This document shows positions 1-8,993 of a DNA stretch of 64,000 nt, piece by piece. This stretch comes from Flavobacteriales bacterium (GTDB lineage: Bacteria; Bacteroidota; Bacteroidia; Flavobacteriales_C; GCA-002722245), in assembly GCA_002717515.1 (NCBI GenBank), contig PBEC01000025.1:91263-155262 (forward strand), written 5' to 3'. Under the pieces are notes generated by a model that was not told the origin of the DNA, did not search any database, and saw nothing but the letters and a program-made list of their open reading frames with translations. The translations under genes and the position numbers were made by a program. Positions within the stretch are counted from its first letter, which is position 1. Each line of letters opens with the position of its first letter.

Positions 1-1
1 C

Positions 2-562
2 AAAAATTTCACAAAATGCGATCCTTGTAACACAACTCCTCCAGCAGCTCAAGAGCTATCAAACGCAGGTGTAGATTGGTTAAGAAGCACCCGAAACAAT
101 TGGGGAGCAAATTATTCTGGAAAACTGCACTTTACAAGACTTCATATCCGATACAATAGAAAAACCTATCCTCAAGATTTAGCATTCATTGAAACAAAAA
201 ATAAAGAGAATTTTCAATGTCGATACGTATTGAGAAATCCTGCAAAAATAAAGGATGAAAGCTGTGATAAAGTCCTTCCATATTATCAAAAAGTATTGGA
301 CAGAAGAAATATTGAACTGGATAACCTAGAGGACATTACTTGGTGGGAAAGAGAATGGTACAGCGCCTACCCTAAGAAATATGAGAATAAAATTACCCGC
401 TTAAAAGCACAACAAAATCAAAAAGAAGATGAAAATCAAAATAATATAGTTCCGGTTTTTCCAAGTGGAACTATTCCTCCTGTCAATCCGGTATTTATTA
501 TAGGTTTTATTGCATTTGTATTTTCATTTATACGACTGTATAAAATTAAAACATCAAATTGA
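2..562 (+). CDS. DUF2330-like protein, C-terminal part (5' end outside window)
   Basis: The frame is open from base 2 to a TGA at 560-562, so the gene starts upstream of the window; the first internal ATG (near 230) is not the true start. The visible 186 residues begin with a CDPC pair and continue through FTRLHIRYNRKTYPQDLAF and a CRYVLRNP motif. From memory these resemble the end of DUF2330 proteins, which are exported proteins of unknown function. The tail adds a charged, Gln/Asn/Lys-rich linker and one hydrophobic segment (about the last 28 residues, PVFIIGFIAFVFSF) followed by Lys residues, which suggests a C-terminal membrane anchor. A terminator follows directly. The family call is moderate; the partial status and C-terminal membrane segment are read directly. 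Confidence 0.6.
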   Translation, partial: KNFTKCDPCNTTPPAAQELSNAGVDWLRSTRNNWGANYSGKLHFTRLHIRYNRKTYPQDLAFIETKNKENFQCRYVLRNPAKIKDESCDKVLPYYQKVLDRRNIELDNLEDITWWEREWYSAYPKKYENKITRLKAQQNQKEDENQNNIVPVFPSGTIPPVNPVFIIGFIAFVFSFIRLYKIKTSN

Positions 563-574
563 GATAAATCTCTT

Positions 575-603
575 AAAAAGGCTGACTTAATCAGCCTTTT
601 TTG
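575..603 (+). terminator. Rho-independent terminator after the DUF2330-like gene
   Basis: Perfect 11-bp stem AAAAAGGCTGA / TCAGCCTTTTT around the loop CTTAA, followed by further T residues. It starts 12 nt after the stop codon at 562 and separates this gene from the secreted-protein gene downstream. Confidence 0.85.
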
Positions 604-650
604 TAACAAATTCATACAATTTCTGTTTCACTTATAGTCTTTAAAAACCG

Positions 651-658
651 TATTTTTG
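651..658 (+). promoter_or_regulatory. Bacteroidetes -7 promoter element (TATTTTTG)
   Basis: Exact match to TAnnTTTG, the -7 element used by the Bacteroidetes primary sigma factor. No convincing -33 TTG is visible at the expected distance. A TTG codon at 665 lies 6 nt after it, so the transcript would begin at or next to the start codon. The element also overlaps an upstream TTG at 656, which argues against translation starting at 656. Confidence 0.5.
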
Positions 659-664
659 TACGAA

Positions 665-3600
665 TTGAAAAAACACCTTACAATATTATTTACGCTTTTT
701 TGTTTATTGGCAACCTCTCAGAGAGGATATTTTGTTGAAAATAAAGGTCAATGGCCGAAACAGGTACTATTCAGTGCAAAGCTGAACTACGGAGATTTTT
801 TTATCGAGAAAGACGGTAGTTTTACTATTAAAGTTCTTACTCCACATCAAGTAGATCACATTCTTGGTCATAAACACGATGAGAACAATCATGACCATAA
901 AGTTTCAAATGGTCATTCCAATCCAAACATAATAAACGGTCATACTTTTAAAGTGAAATTTATCGGTGCCAATTTTGAAAAGCAATTCACTTCGAAACCA
1001 GCAGGAAATTTTCACGTAAATCTTTTCCATGGAAAATCTGAAGAAAATTGGGTTTCAAATCTAAATCCATACTCAGAAATCACATTACAAGAAGTTTATC
1101 CTAAAACTGATTTGAAAATATATTTCAATAAAAATTCAATTAAATATGACTTCATATTACATCCTTTTGCTGATCCAAAAAAAATAAAAATCAAGTATTT
1201 GAATTTAGATAAAATCAACTTCCATCCTAAGAAGATTAGTCTTAAAACTTCAGCTGGAATTGTAACTGATGAAAACCCTATTTCATATTTTTTATCGCAA
1301 CCATCAAAAGTTATCGCAACAAATTTTGAACAAATAGATTCAAATACATTTACCCTTAAAACTGGAATTGACAACATCAATGAAACTCTGATAATTGACC
1401 CACAATTAAATTTTGCGTCCTTTACAGGAGCTACTTTAGATAATTGGGGTTATACTGCAACTTATGATGAAAACGGATTTGCTTATGCAGGAGGCATAGC
1501 CTTTAATGGAGGTTATCCAACTACGTTAGGAAGCTTTCAAAGTATTTATGGCGGTGGGCAAATTGATATGACCATTTCAAAATTTAGTCCCGACGGAAGT
1601 AACTTAATATACTCGACATATATTGGAGGGGACGGTTTAGAGGCACCTCACAGTATGGTGGTAAATTCAAATAATGAATTGATTATTTACGGAATAACGA
1701 GCTCATTAAACTATCCTGTAAGCCCCAATGGTTATGACAAAACATTTAATGGTGGAAATGGAGTTTTTGCCAGTAACATATTAGAATTTCAATCGGGTAC
1801 TGATATAGTAATTACTAAGCTAAGTTTAAATGGAGATACTATATTAGGCAGCACTTATTACGGCGGTAGTGGAAACGATGCTCTCAATGACCCTTATAAT
1901 TTCAGTGGTTTATCGTACAATTATGCTGACGATTACAGAGGTGAAGTTACTACAGATAATGCAAATAATATTTTTATATCTTCCGTTACTTCCAGTAATA
2001 ACCTACCAACTCCTAACGGTTTTCAAACAACCTATGGAGGCGGAGGACAAGATGGTTGCGTTGCAAAATTCAATCAAGATTTATCGGCAATTATATGGGG
2101 TAGTTATTTCGGAGGAAATGGTGACGATGCATGCTATGCAAGTAAGCAAAATTCAAGTGGGGAAACCTATATTACAGGAGGCAGCAACAGTAGTAACATT
2201 ACACTAAATGGACGATCAAGTAATAATAACGGTGGTATTGATGGATTCATTGCCAGAATATCTGCAAATGGATCCACTATTTTAAATGGCACTTTTGTTG
2301 GTACTACTTCATACGATCAAAGTTATTTTGTTGAAGTGGATTTTGACGACAAAGTATATTGTTTTGGTCAATCTCTTGGAGTTATGCCTACTACTGCTGG
2401 AGTTTATAAAAACTCCAACGGCAAACAATTTCTCCAAAAATACAGTGCAGACTTATCAACGCTTGAAGCTGCTACTGTAATTGGCTCGGGTAATGGAAGG
2501 ATAAATATAGTTCCGGGAGCTTTTATGGTTAGTAATTGCAAAGAAGTATACTTATCCGGATGGGGAGGATTAGTAAACAGTGATAATGTAGGTACTCAAA
2601 ATATGCCGATTACATCCGACGCTTATCAAAATAACACCGATGGATCCGATTTTTATTTCATGCTATTAGGACCTGATTTTACATCCTTAAAATACGGCAG
2701 TTACTTTGGTGGAGCAGGCGTAAGTGAGCACGTTGATGGAGGAACGAGTCGATTCGATAGAAGTGGAACGATATATCAAGCGGTTTGTGCCGGTTGTGGA
2801 GCTTCTTCAGCTTTTCCTGTAACGCCAACAGCATATTCTACGACCAATAATTCAAGTAACTGCAACTTAGCAATCGTAAAAATGGATATCTCTAAATTAA
2901 CAGCAAATATAAAATTCACAAAAGACTCTGCTCATTGTAAAAACGATCCTGTATTTTTTAAAAATGAAAGTACAGGTGGGGACGAATACGAATGGATTTA
3001 TCCAGACGGATCCATTTCAAAATCATTTGATGGTGAATTTTTCTTTTCAGATACTGGAGAATATATTATCTCATTAATCGCAATTGACTCTACTCAATGT
3101 CCATTTTCTGACACAGCGAATGTGAAAGTACAAGTTGTTGAAATCCCCGAGGTAAGTATTGATATTGATACTTTTGTTTGCGCTAACGACAGCCTAACCA
3201 TTCATACGATCGGAGGGCCTTCAGACAACAATTACACCTGGTGGTCAGAGAACTCAACTTATTCGGAACAAGGCTCGAGCATAATCATACATCCAGATAC
3301 CACAACCGAGTATTTTGTCGAATATTCAAACCAATGCGGTTCCGATACAACAAATATCGAAATACCTGTTTTTTATCCACCAAAAAATTCATCAATTGGT
3401 GATACAACATGTGAGGAGGACATTCCGAGTTATTTCTTTTTTAACGACCCCGATTATGTAATTAGTGAACTGAACAAAAAACCTTTTGAAATCATTAACG
3501 ATTCCATTTATTTTCCAAAAAACAAACAAGACACATACTACATGATTACTGAGAGTTCATGCGGAAGTTCAATAGATACTTTCAACATAACAATAACAAC

Positions 3601-4324
3601 TATTGACGAGTCATCTACTCCGGATACTACTATTTGTGCAGGATCTCGTTTAGAACTTTATGTGAACGGCGGAGAAGAATATTTATGGACTTCACCTAAT
3701 TTAGAGGAAAGCACAACAGACTCATCTTTAATTGTATATCCTCACCAAAATGAAGTGTATACAAGCATAATATTCAAGGGAAATTGTATTGCTTATGATA
3801 CTGTAAATATTGATGTTATACCAAGTCCACATCAAAACGTTGACAATGAACAAATCATAAATTTCGGAAATGGCTTTTCAGTTGACTTAAACGATGATTA
3901 TCAGTATACCTGGACACCCAATGAATTTTTAAATTGCAACAATTGTAACTCAGTCAACGGATTCCCTGATAAGGACATTACTTATTTCTTTACATATTCT
4001 GATAATCAAAACTGTCAATTCACAGATTCAATTGTCGTGAAGGTAATTTTCCCTATTTATATACCCAATACTTTTACACCTAATGGAGACGGAAGGAATG
4101 AAATCTTTAAAGCGGAAAGTGAAGTTTTAGAAGAGTATGAACTTATCATATATGATCGTTGGGGAAATCTTGCTTTTCAATCATCAGATCTTTCACACGG
4201 ATGGGATGGCACAATTAATGGAAACCCTCAACCTCAAGACGTATATGTTTACAAGCTTCGTTATATGCTGAAACACACTAGAAAATGGAGGGAAAAAGTA
4301 GGGATAGTCAGCTTGATTCGCTAA
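665..4324 (+). CDS. Large secreted T9SS type-B cargo protein (DUF7948 / SBBP propeller / CHU_C sorting domain)
   Basis: About 1219 residues. The proposed TTG start at 665 gives LKKHLTILFTLFCLLATSQ, a clean signal peptide; the earlier in-frame TTG at 656 lies inside a promoter box. The mature part opens with YFVENKGQWPKQV, typical of the DUF7948 module (to about residue 230). A His-rich stretch occupies about residues 60-95. Residues about 245-740 hold repeated GG(Y/S)xDAF-like and YxTYxGG motifs of an SBBP-type beta-propeller. A Cys-containing PKD/Ig-like region follows (about 760-1130). The C-terminus (IPNTFTPNGDGRNE, YDRWG, GWDG, DVYVYKL) is the gliding-motility-associated type-B sorting domain, so the protein should leave the cell through the type IX secretion system and attach to the surface. 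The adhesion or surface role is inference. It is a single-gene unit. Confidence 0.85.
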   Translation: MKKHLTILFTLFCLLATSQRGYFVENKGQWPKQVLFSAKLNYGDFFIEKDGSFTIKVLTPHQVDHILGHKHDENNHDHKVSNGHSNPNIINGHTFKVKFIGANFEKQFTSKPAGNFHVNLFHGKSEENWVSNLNPYSEITLQEVYPKTDLKIYFNKNSIKYDFILHPFADPKKIKIKYLNLDKINFHPKKISLKTSAGIVTDENPISYFLSQPSKVIATNFEQIDSNTFTLKTGIDNINETLIIDPQLNFASFTGATLDNWGYTATYDENGFAYAGGIAFNGGYPTTLGSFQSIYGGGQIDMTISKFSPDGSNLIYSTYIGGDGLEAPHSMVVNSNNELIIYGITSSLNYPVSPNGYDKTFNGGNGVFASNILEFQSGTDIVITKLSLNGDTILGSTYYGGSGNDALNDPYNFSGLSYNYADDYRGEVTTDNANNIFISSVTSSNNLPTPNGFQTTYGGGGQDGCVAKFNQDLSAIIWGSYFGGNGDDACYASKQNSSGETYITGGSNSSNITLNGRSSNNNGGIDGFIARISANGSTILNGTFVGTTSYDQSYFVEVDFDDKVYCFGQSLGVMPTTAGVYKNSNGKQFLQKYSADLSTLEAATVIGSGNGRINIVPGAFMVSNCKEVYLSGWGGLVNSDNVGTQNMPITSDAYQNNTDGSDFYFMLLGPDFTSLKYGSYFGGAGVSEHVDGGTSRFDRSGTIYQAVCAGCGASSAFPVTPTAYSTTNNSSNCNLAIVKMDISKLTANIKFTKDSAHCKNDPVFFKNESTGGDEYEWIYPDGSISKSFDGEFFFSDTGEYIISLIAIDSTQCPFSDTANVKVQVVEIPEVSIDIDTFVCANDSLTIHTIGGPSDNNYTWWSENSTYSEQGSSIIIHPDTTTEYFVEYSNQCGSDTTNIEIPVFYPPKNSSIGDTTCEEDIPSYFFFNDPDYVISELNKKPFEIINDSIYFPKNKQDTYYMITESSCGSSIDTFNITITTIDESSTPDTTICAGSRLELYVNGGEEYLWTSPNLEESTTDSSLIVYPHQNEVYTSIIFKGNCIAYDTVNIDVIPSPHQNVDNEQIINFGNGFSVDLNDDYQYTWTPNEFLNCNNCNSVNGFPDKDITYFFTYSDNQNCQFTDSIVVKVIFPIYIPNTFTPNGDGRNEIFKAESEVLEEYELIIYDRWGNLAFQSSDLSHGWDGTINGNPQPQDVYVYKLRYMLKHTRKWREKVGIVSLIR

Positions 4325-4410
4325 CAAAAATTTTGACACCTAATTTTAAAGTAAAAAATCCTAAAGTTGTTAAAGCTTATTTTTAATTAATCCAATAAAG
4401 CTGAGGTATA

Positions 4411-4437
4411 AAAAAAGCTCCAGATAAACTGGAGCTT
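4411..4437 (-). terminator. Rho-independent terminator, minus strand
   Basis: Nine-bp stem AAGCTCCAG / CTGGAGCTT with loop ATAAA. The A-run at 4411-4416 becomes the U-tract on the minus strand, so it best serves the MazG-like gene ending at 4573, about 135 nt upstream in that reading. On the plus strand the stem is followed by A residues, so it is a poor plus-strand terminator. The rest of 4325-4572 is AT-rich; I see no gene there. Confidence 0.65.
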
Positions 4438-4572
4438 AAAAAATATACTCGTGTGTATATTATATATGTATATAGGTAGTGTGTAAAACTATAATGCGCA
4501 CCTTGCAAAAAAGATACAGTTGAAATAAAATTAATTCAGAAAATAAAAAAGAATCCTTTTAAATTGAACAAT

Positions 4573-4902
4573 TCACGAAGACAATTTTTGATTATTCTTA
4601 TGCCTATTTTTGTCTCGATTTGTTTTTTTAGATATGTTCTTCTTAATCGCATCTTCTAAATCCACACCAGTTTGATTTGCCAAACATATAAGAACCCACA
4701 AAACATCAGCCATTTCATCAGCGAGGTTTTGTTCTTCTTCTGAATTTTTAAACGATTGTTCTCCATATTTTCTAGCAATTAATCTGGCAAGTTCTCCGAC
4801 CTCCTCTGTAAGTATTGCAAGATTAGTTAATTCATTAAAATAACGTACACCAATGGTTTTAATCCAGTGATCAACTTCTTTTTGTAATTCCTTAAGTTCC
4901 AT
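4573..4902 (-). CDS. MazG-like nucleotide pyrophosphohydrolase
   Basis: 109 residues with the all-alpha NTP pyrophosphohydrolase signature: EEVGELARLIARK near residues 34-46 and DEMADVLWVLICLA near 62-75. The Glu/Asp residues of these two helices bind Mg2+ in this superfamily. Members hydrolyse (d)NTPs to NMP plus pyrophosphate and are thought to clean the nucleotide pool; the substrate cannot be told from sequence. The length fits the short single-domain MazG-like group rather than the two-domain E. coli MazG. The last 20 residues are Lys/Asn-rich and probably disordered. The gene lies 69 nt downstream of the propeller protein gene in the same direction and may be cotranscribed with it. Confidence 0.8.
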   Translation of the reverse strand: MELKELQKEVDHWIKTIGVRYFNELTNLAILTEEVGELARLIARKYGEQSFKNSEEEQNLADEMADVLWVLICLANQTGVDLEDAIKKNISKKTNRDKNRHKNNQKLSS

Positions 4903-4971
4903 AAACGATTTTTAATTAAAATCAATTTTAATAAAGCAAAAAAATTTTGAAAATCTTCATTCAGAAAAGAA

Positions 4972-7677
4972 CTAATTTCCTAAAGAATATATATATAAGC
5001 TTCCCAATTTATCGCCAACAATTAAATCATAGCTTTTATTATTATCGATATCTGTAACCAGTGAAGGAGAAACTCCATCGATCGGAAAGCTGCTTAAAAG
5101 GTTACCTTTCTCATCATAACCATAAATTTTCATTTCATCCTTATCGGTTATAATATTTACAGCTCTATTCTCACTTAATTGAAAATTTTCAACACCATAA
5201 GCAGGTTGAAATTCTATATCAGAAATCGTAGTTTCTATTTTTTTATTGTTTTTGAACACCTGAACACTTTGATCATTAACAACTACAAAATCTAAAATTC
5301 CGTCACCATTAAAATCTTTGTAGTCAATATCAAAATTACTGTCAAAGGACTTTACGGCAAAAGTTTCCATCTCATCAGCTAATTTTAAGAAATAAATAGT
5401 TCCATTTGTATCAGTACTCAAAACACCAGAATTAGAAAGAGCGTTATTCTTCCACACCGCATGATTAACAGTGTTAGATGGAAACTGATTACTTAACTTT
5501 ATTCTATCTTCTCCTCTTCTATTCAACACTCTTACCCTTCCTGATTCATCAGATGCGACAATGTAATCTTTATTATCAATTTGAATCAACTTAGGCTCAA
5601 CGGAAACATTACCTCCCGGCCTGAAATTCCATCCCTTCACCATTTCACCATCAATATTAAAATTATTTATGTGCTTACCTTGGGTAATCAGGATTCGATA
5701 ATTTCGATTTTTATCATAATCCAAAACAACTAATCCCTGCGTGACTGGAGCTTTTAGTTGAACGGGGTAACCAGATACATCTCTACCTTTTCGATCAATT
5801 TGATGAATTTTATTTTTGGTAACAAATGTATATTGAAGCTTATCATTTTTATATCTATCGACCTGTTGAACACATCCGACAATCGGTTCCTCTAAACTTT
5901 TTTTCCACATCACTTTCCCAACATTGTTTATCAAATAAAGGGTATGGTTATCATCCTGAATTAAAAGTTCTTTTTCTTTAGTGTAGTGATTTTTAACGAT
6001 TGAAGGCCGAATTGAATATGTGGTATCCAATTTAACTTCTATGAGTGAAATATTCTGAGAAGATTCGTTCGAATTATAATTCAGGTATGCATTCGTAAAA
6101 AACAATTGCTTATTTGCATTAATCTGAAAACCAAAAGCTTGTAATTTGTTTAAGCTGTCTTGATTGCTTTTGTACCCTTGCAGATCTTCTTTATTTAAAT
6201 AGGAACCAAAAAAGTTCTGAGCCAATTGAAAATTGTAGTAGTAAAATAAATTTGACTCCCCAGAAAATTGCTTATAAAACTGATTAAACTGAATGTTTTT
6301 CACTAAAGTTTTCCCCCTTAAATAAAAGTTTACTATATGTTTGAGAACACTCTCATCATTAGCAAATATGATGTAATCTTCGATGAGAATATATTTAGAT
6401 CCTGAAATCGTTTTAAATTCTGTACCCAATGCAAGTGGAAAAAAATTTGTAAGCCCTAAATCATCAATTAAAAGTGTTTGATATTCAACTTCATTGTGCG
6501 TCCCAGTACTTTCATGAATTCGCTTTAAACTTTCTTTAGCCTTTTGTAAATCTTTAATTTTTATTATTAAACCTGAATTTTTTTCAAAAGATTTCTCATC
6601 ACCACTAACTGTGAATAAAGAAATTTCGTCACCAATCCAACTGTAAAAATCATTTTCAACATTGAAACTATGCTTTTTATTAATATTTTGAAGATTTTTC
6701 TTATGCTGGTAAAGAACTTGTTGTTGCGATAAATATTGATTGTATTTGTTTTTATACGTTTGAAAATCTGTAAAACTTATGTATTTGAAAACCCCAGTAT
6801 TTTCGGGGAGCACAGAGATAACATTTAAAGCTTGTGCTTTTTCACCAGAAAAGGAATTTAAATAACTTGATGTGGAATCCGAAATAAAACTAAAACCATT
6901 CAACATCCAGCTTTCGTCTCTTGAGTTCAAATCCAATTCAGCCCATCCACCGAACTGATTAAATGATTTTGTAAAATCATTTTTTTTATTTCCATACAAA
7001 TTTAAGCACCCACCTATTTGATTAAAGTTTATAAAAAAATTGCCGTCGGATTGAAAATCAGCTGTTTTCAATATTCTTTTAAATCCAGGTTCATCAGTAA
7101 GATGAACTTCAGCAGACAATTCTCTAATCCCCTCTTCTATCAAAATACTGGATGTAGAAAAAAGTATAACATTATCAACATGAGCAAAACTGACCTCTAT
7201 TCCTTTTAAGTCATAAACATCAATTTTATAATTTTCATATTCTTTGGAACTTAACGGGTCGGAACTGAAAAGAGATTTCAAACAAGTTTGAACCTGCTCA
7301 ATTGATGCACCTTTACTTTCAAAAGCAACAATTTGATTCAACTGATTGCCTGATGTAAGAACGCCGGCTATAAAAACTTTTTGATTTAGAAATGCCAATA
7401 TTGATTCATCTTGTATGGAATCAATTTTTGAAAAAACAGCTTTAATTGCTGAATAACTGCTGATTTGGTTCAAAGAATTTCCAATTTTAGATTTGGAAAA
7501 AAAATTCCATTTATCTAGAATATTTTCAGAACAAAGTATAAAAGAAGATTTTGGAGGAATTGCATTTAGAGCCTCTGAATATCCAAATTTTTTTGTTTTT
7601 GGTTCAATAGGAATTAAAAAATAACCCGTTATACCTATTAGAACCAAGCTAATTAAGGCTAAAAGGAGCTTTCGCAT
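4972..7677 (-). CDS. Membrane-anchored protein of unknown function with C-terminal propeller-like repeats
   Basis: 901 residues. Residues 1-22 (MRKLLLALISLVLIGITGYF) form a signal anchor or uncleaved signal peptide, so the bulk should face the periplasm. Residues about 30-560 contain motifs reminiscent of DUF3352-type proteins (IPPKSSFILCSEN, then ISVLPENTGVFKYISF), but I am not certain of that family. From about 570 the chain switches to blades such as LYLINNVGKVMWKK, IHQIDRKGRDVSGYP, VRVLNRRGEDRI and KIYGYDEKGNLLSSFP. These resemble PQQ/WD40-like propeller blades, and the segments DFNGDGILDFVVV and DIDNNKSYDLIVG resemble FG-GAP/VCBS calcium loops. The function is unknown. The start ATG at 7677 directly precedes the hydrophobic anchor. 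Confidence 0.6.
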   Translation of the reverse strand: MRKLLLALISLVLIGITGYFLIPIEPKTKKFGYSEALNAIPPKSSFILCSENILDKWNFFSKSKIGNSLNQISSYSAIKAVFSKIDSIQDESILAFLNQKVFIAGVLTSGNQLNQIVAFESKGASIEQVQTCLKSLFSSDPLSSKEYENYKIDVYDLKGIEVSFAHVDNVILFSTSSILIEEGIRELSAEVHLTDEPGFKRILKTADFQSDGNFFINFNQIGGCLNLYGNKKNDFTKSFNQFGGWAELDLNSRDESWMLNGFSFISDSTSSYLNSFSGEKAQALNVISVLPENTGVFKYISFTDFQTYKNKYNQYLSQQQVLYQHKKNLQNINKKHSFNVENDFYSWIGDEISLFTVSGDEKSFEKNSGLIIKIKDLQKAKESLKRIHESTGTHNEVEYQTLLIDDLGLTNFFPLALGTEFKTISGSKYILIEDYIIFANDESVLKHIVNFYLRGKTLVKNIQFNQFYKQFSGESNLFYYYNFQLAQNFFGSYLNKEDLQGYKSNQDSLNKLQAFGFQINANKQLFFTNAYLNYNSNESSQNISLIEVKLDTTYSIRPSIVKNHYTKEKELLIQDDNHTLYLINNVGKVMWKKSLEEPIVGCVQQVDRYKNDKLQYTFVTKNKIHQIDRKGRDVSGYPVQLKAPVTQGLVVLDYDKNRNYRILITQGKHINNFNIDGEMVKGWNFRPGGNVSVEPKLIQIDNKDYIVASDESGRVRVLNRRGEDRIKLSNQFPSNTVNHAVWKNNALSNSGVLSTDTNGTIYFLKLADEMETFAVKSFDSNFDIDYKDFNGDGILDFVVVNDQSVQVFKNNKKIETTISDIEFQPAYGVENFQLSENRAVNIITDKDEMKIYGYDEKGNLLSSFPIDGVSPSLVTDIDNNKSYDLIVGDKLGSLYIYSLGN

Positions 7678-7811
7678 AATTTAAGATTGGATTTTTTATA
7701 AAAGTACTCAGGAATGAACTAAAGGTTTACTTAATTGACTCCTAGTTTTTCACAAATCAAACTTAAAAAATCGATTAGATAAATCCTTTTTGCTAAAGTC
7801 TTTAAATCAAC

Positions 7812-8804
7812 TTATGCATTTGTCGAGGCCTCATAGCAAACCGTTTTGATTGCTTGAATAATTCTTCCTTCATTTGGTAAAGTTGCCTCAACCAAATTGG
7901 CAGCATAACTCATTGGAACATCTCGCATAGTTACTCTTTGAATTGGTGCATCAAGATAATCGAAGGCTTCTCTCTGAACTTTGTATGCAATTTCAGTAGA
8001 AATTGACGCCAATGGCCATGCCTCTTCAACAATAACTAATCTATTGGTTTTTTTAACCGATTCAATTACTGTAGCATAATCGATAGGACGAACGGTTCTT
8101 AAATCTACGATTTCAACATCAATACCATCTTTAGCTAATTCATCTGCAGCTTTAACTACCCTATGATATATTTTTCCAAAAGTAACCACAGTGACATCTT
8201 CTCCCTTCTTTTTGATATCGGCAACACCCAGTGGAATAATATATTCACCCTCTGGAACCTCTCCTTTATCCCCATACATTTGCTCACTTTCCATGAAAAT
8301 AACAGGATCATTGTCACGTATTGAAGCTTTCAAGAGCCCTTTAGCATCTGCTGGGGTTGATGGAACAACTACCTTTAAACCCGGCGTATTCGCATACCAA
8401 TTTTCAAAGGCTTGAGAGTGTTGTGCACCCAATTGCCCAGCTGAAGCAGTTGGTCCCCTAAAAACAATAGGCAAAGGAAACTGACCTCCACTCATTAAAT
8501 TTACCTTAGCCGCTCCATTTATAATTTGATCAATAGCCACCAGTGAAAAATTAAATGTCATGAACTCAACGATTGGTCTAAGACCATTCATAGCAGCTCC
8601 GACAGCTATTCCTGCAAAACCATTTTCAGCGATAGGTGTATCAATAACACGTTCTGGACCAAATTCATCCAACATACCCTGTGTAACCTTGTATGCACCG
8701 TTATATTCAGCAACCTCTTCACCTAAAATAAAGATATCCTCATCGTTCCTCATTTCTTCATTCATGGCTTCTCTTAGGGCTTCTCTGAACTGTAATGTTT
8801 TCAT
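7812..8804 (-). CDS. pdhB: Pyruvate dehydrogenase E1 component, beta subunit
   Basis: 330 residues, full length for the separate beta subunit of alpha2beta2-type E1. It begins with the hallmark MKTLQFREALREAMNEEM, then GEEVAEYNGAYKVTQGML, DTPIAENGFAGIAVGAA and RPIVEFMTFNF, with the conserved catalytic-region segment GAQHSQAFENWYANTPGLKV. The C-terminal domain has VEIVDLRTVRPIDYATV and VIVEEAWPLASISTEIA. With the alpha subunit and thiamine diphosphate it decarboxylates pyruvate and acetylates lipoyl-E2, feeding acetyl-CoA to the citrate cycle and fatty acid synthesis. The branched-chain 2-oxoacid E1 beta is similar, but the TASAGQLGAQHSQ form fits PDH. The alpha and E2 genes are not adjacent. 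The gene stands alone. Confidence 0.9.
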   Translation of the reverse strand: MKTLQFREALREAMNEEMRNDEDIFILGEEVAEYNGAYKVTQGMLDEFGPERVIDTPIAENGFAGIAVGAAMNGLRPIVEFMTFNFSLVAIDQIINGAAKVNLMSGGQFPLPIVFRGPTASAGQLGAQHSQAFENWYANTPGLKVVVPSTPADAKGLLKASIRDNDPVIFMESEQMYGDKGEVPEGEYIIPLGVADIKKKGEDVTVVTFGKIYHRVVKAADELAKDGIDVEIVDLRTVRPIDYATVIESVKKTNRLVIVEEAWPLASISTEIAYKVQREAFDYLDAPIQRVTMRDVPMSYAANLVEATLPNEGRIIQAIKTVCYEASTNA

Positions 8805-8865
8805 ATTAGATGTTTTTGGAATATCAAATTTAAGAATTTAAATGGTTTTAACTCCATTTTTTAAA

Positions 8866-8893
8866 CAAAATACAACGGAAAAAAAATACAACG
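8866..8893 (-). promoter_or_regulatory. Candidate pdhB promoter with direct repeat
   Basis: The minus strand reads CGTTGTATTTT twice, 16 nt apart (plus-strand AAAATACAACG at 8867-8877 and 8883-8893). This puts a TTG (8891-8889) 16 nt upstream of TATTTTG (8872-8866), close to the TTG / TAnnTTTG pair but one base short in both box and spacer. It could be a promoter, a regulator site made of direct repeats, or chance in AT-rich DNA. Confidence 0.3.
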
Positions 8894-8993
8894 TTCAAAA
8901 CCAGATTTAGACTCTAAAAATGACTCTTTTGGATAACCTTTTATTAATTTACATCGTACAACTAACATTGCATTTTAATTCAAAAAATAAAAT

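Noticed and set aside
1096..2480. Several 60-110-codon frames inside the T9SS protein gene
   Set aside because: They lie in other frames or on the other strand of a clear 1219-residue gene and translate to low-complexity, unrecognisable sequence.
4441..4490. TA/TG-rich tract (GTGTATATTATATATGTATATAGG)
   Set aside because: Looks like simple AT-rich intergenic DNA after the hairpin; no repeat unit or open frame that I could support.
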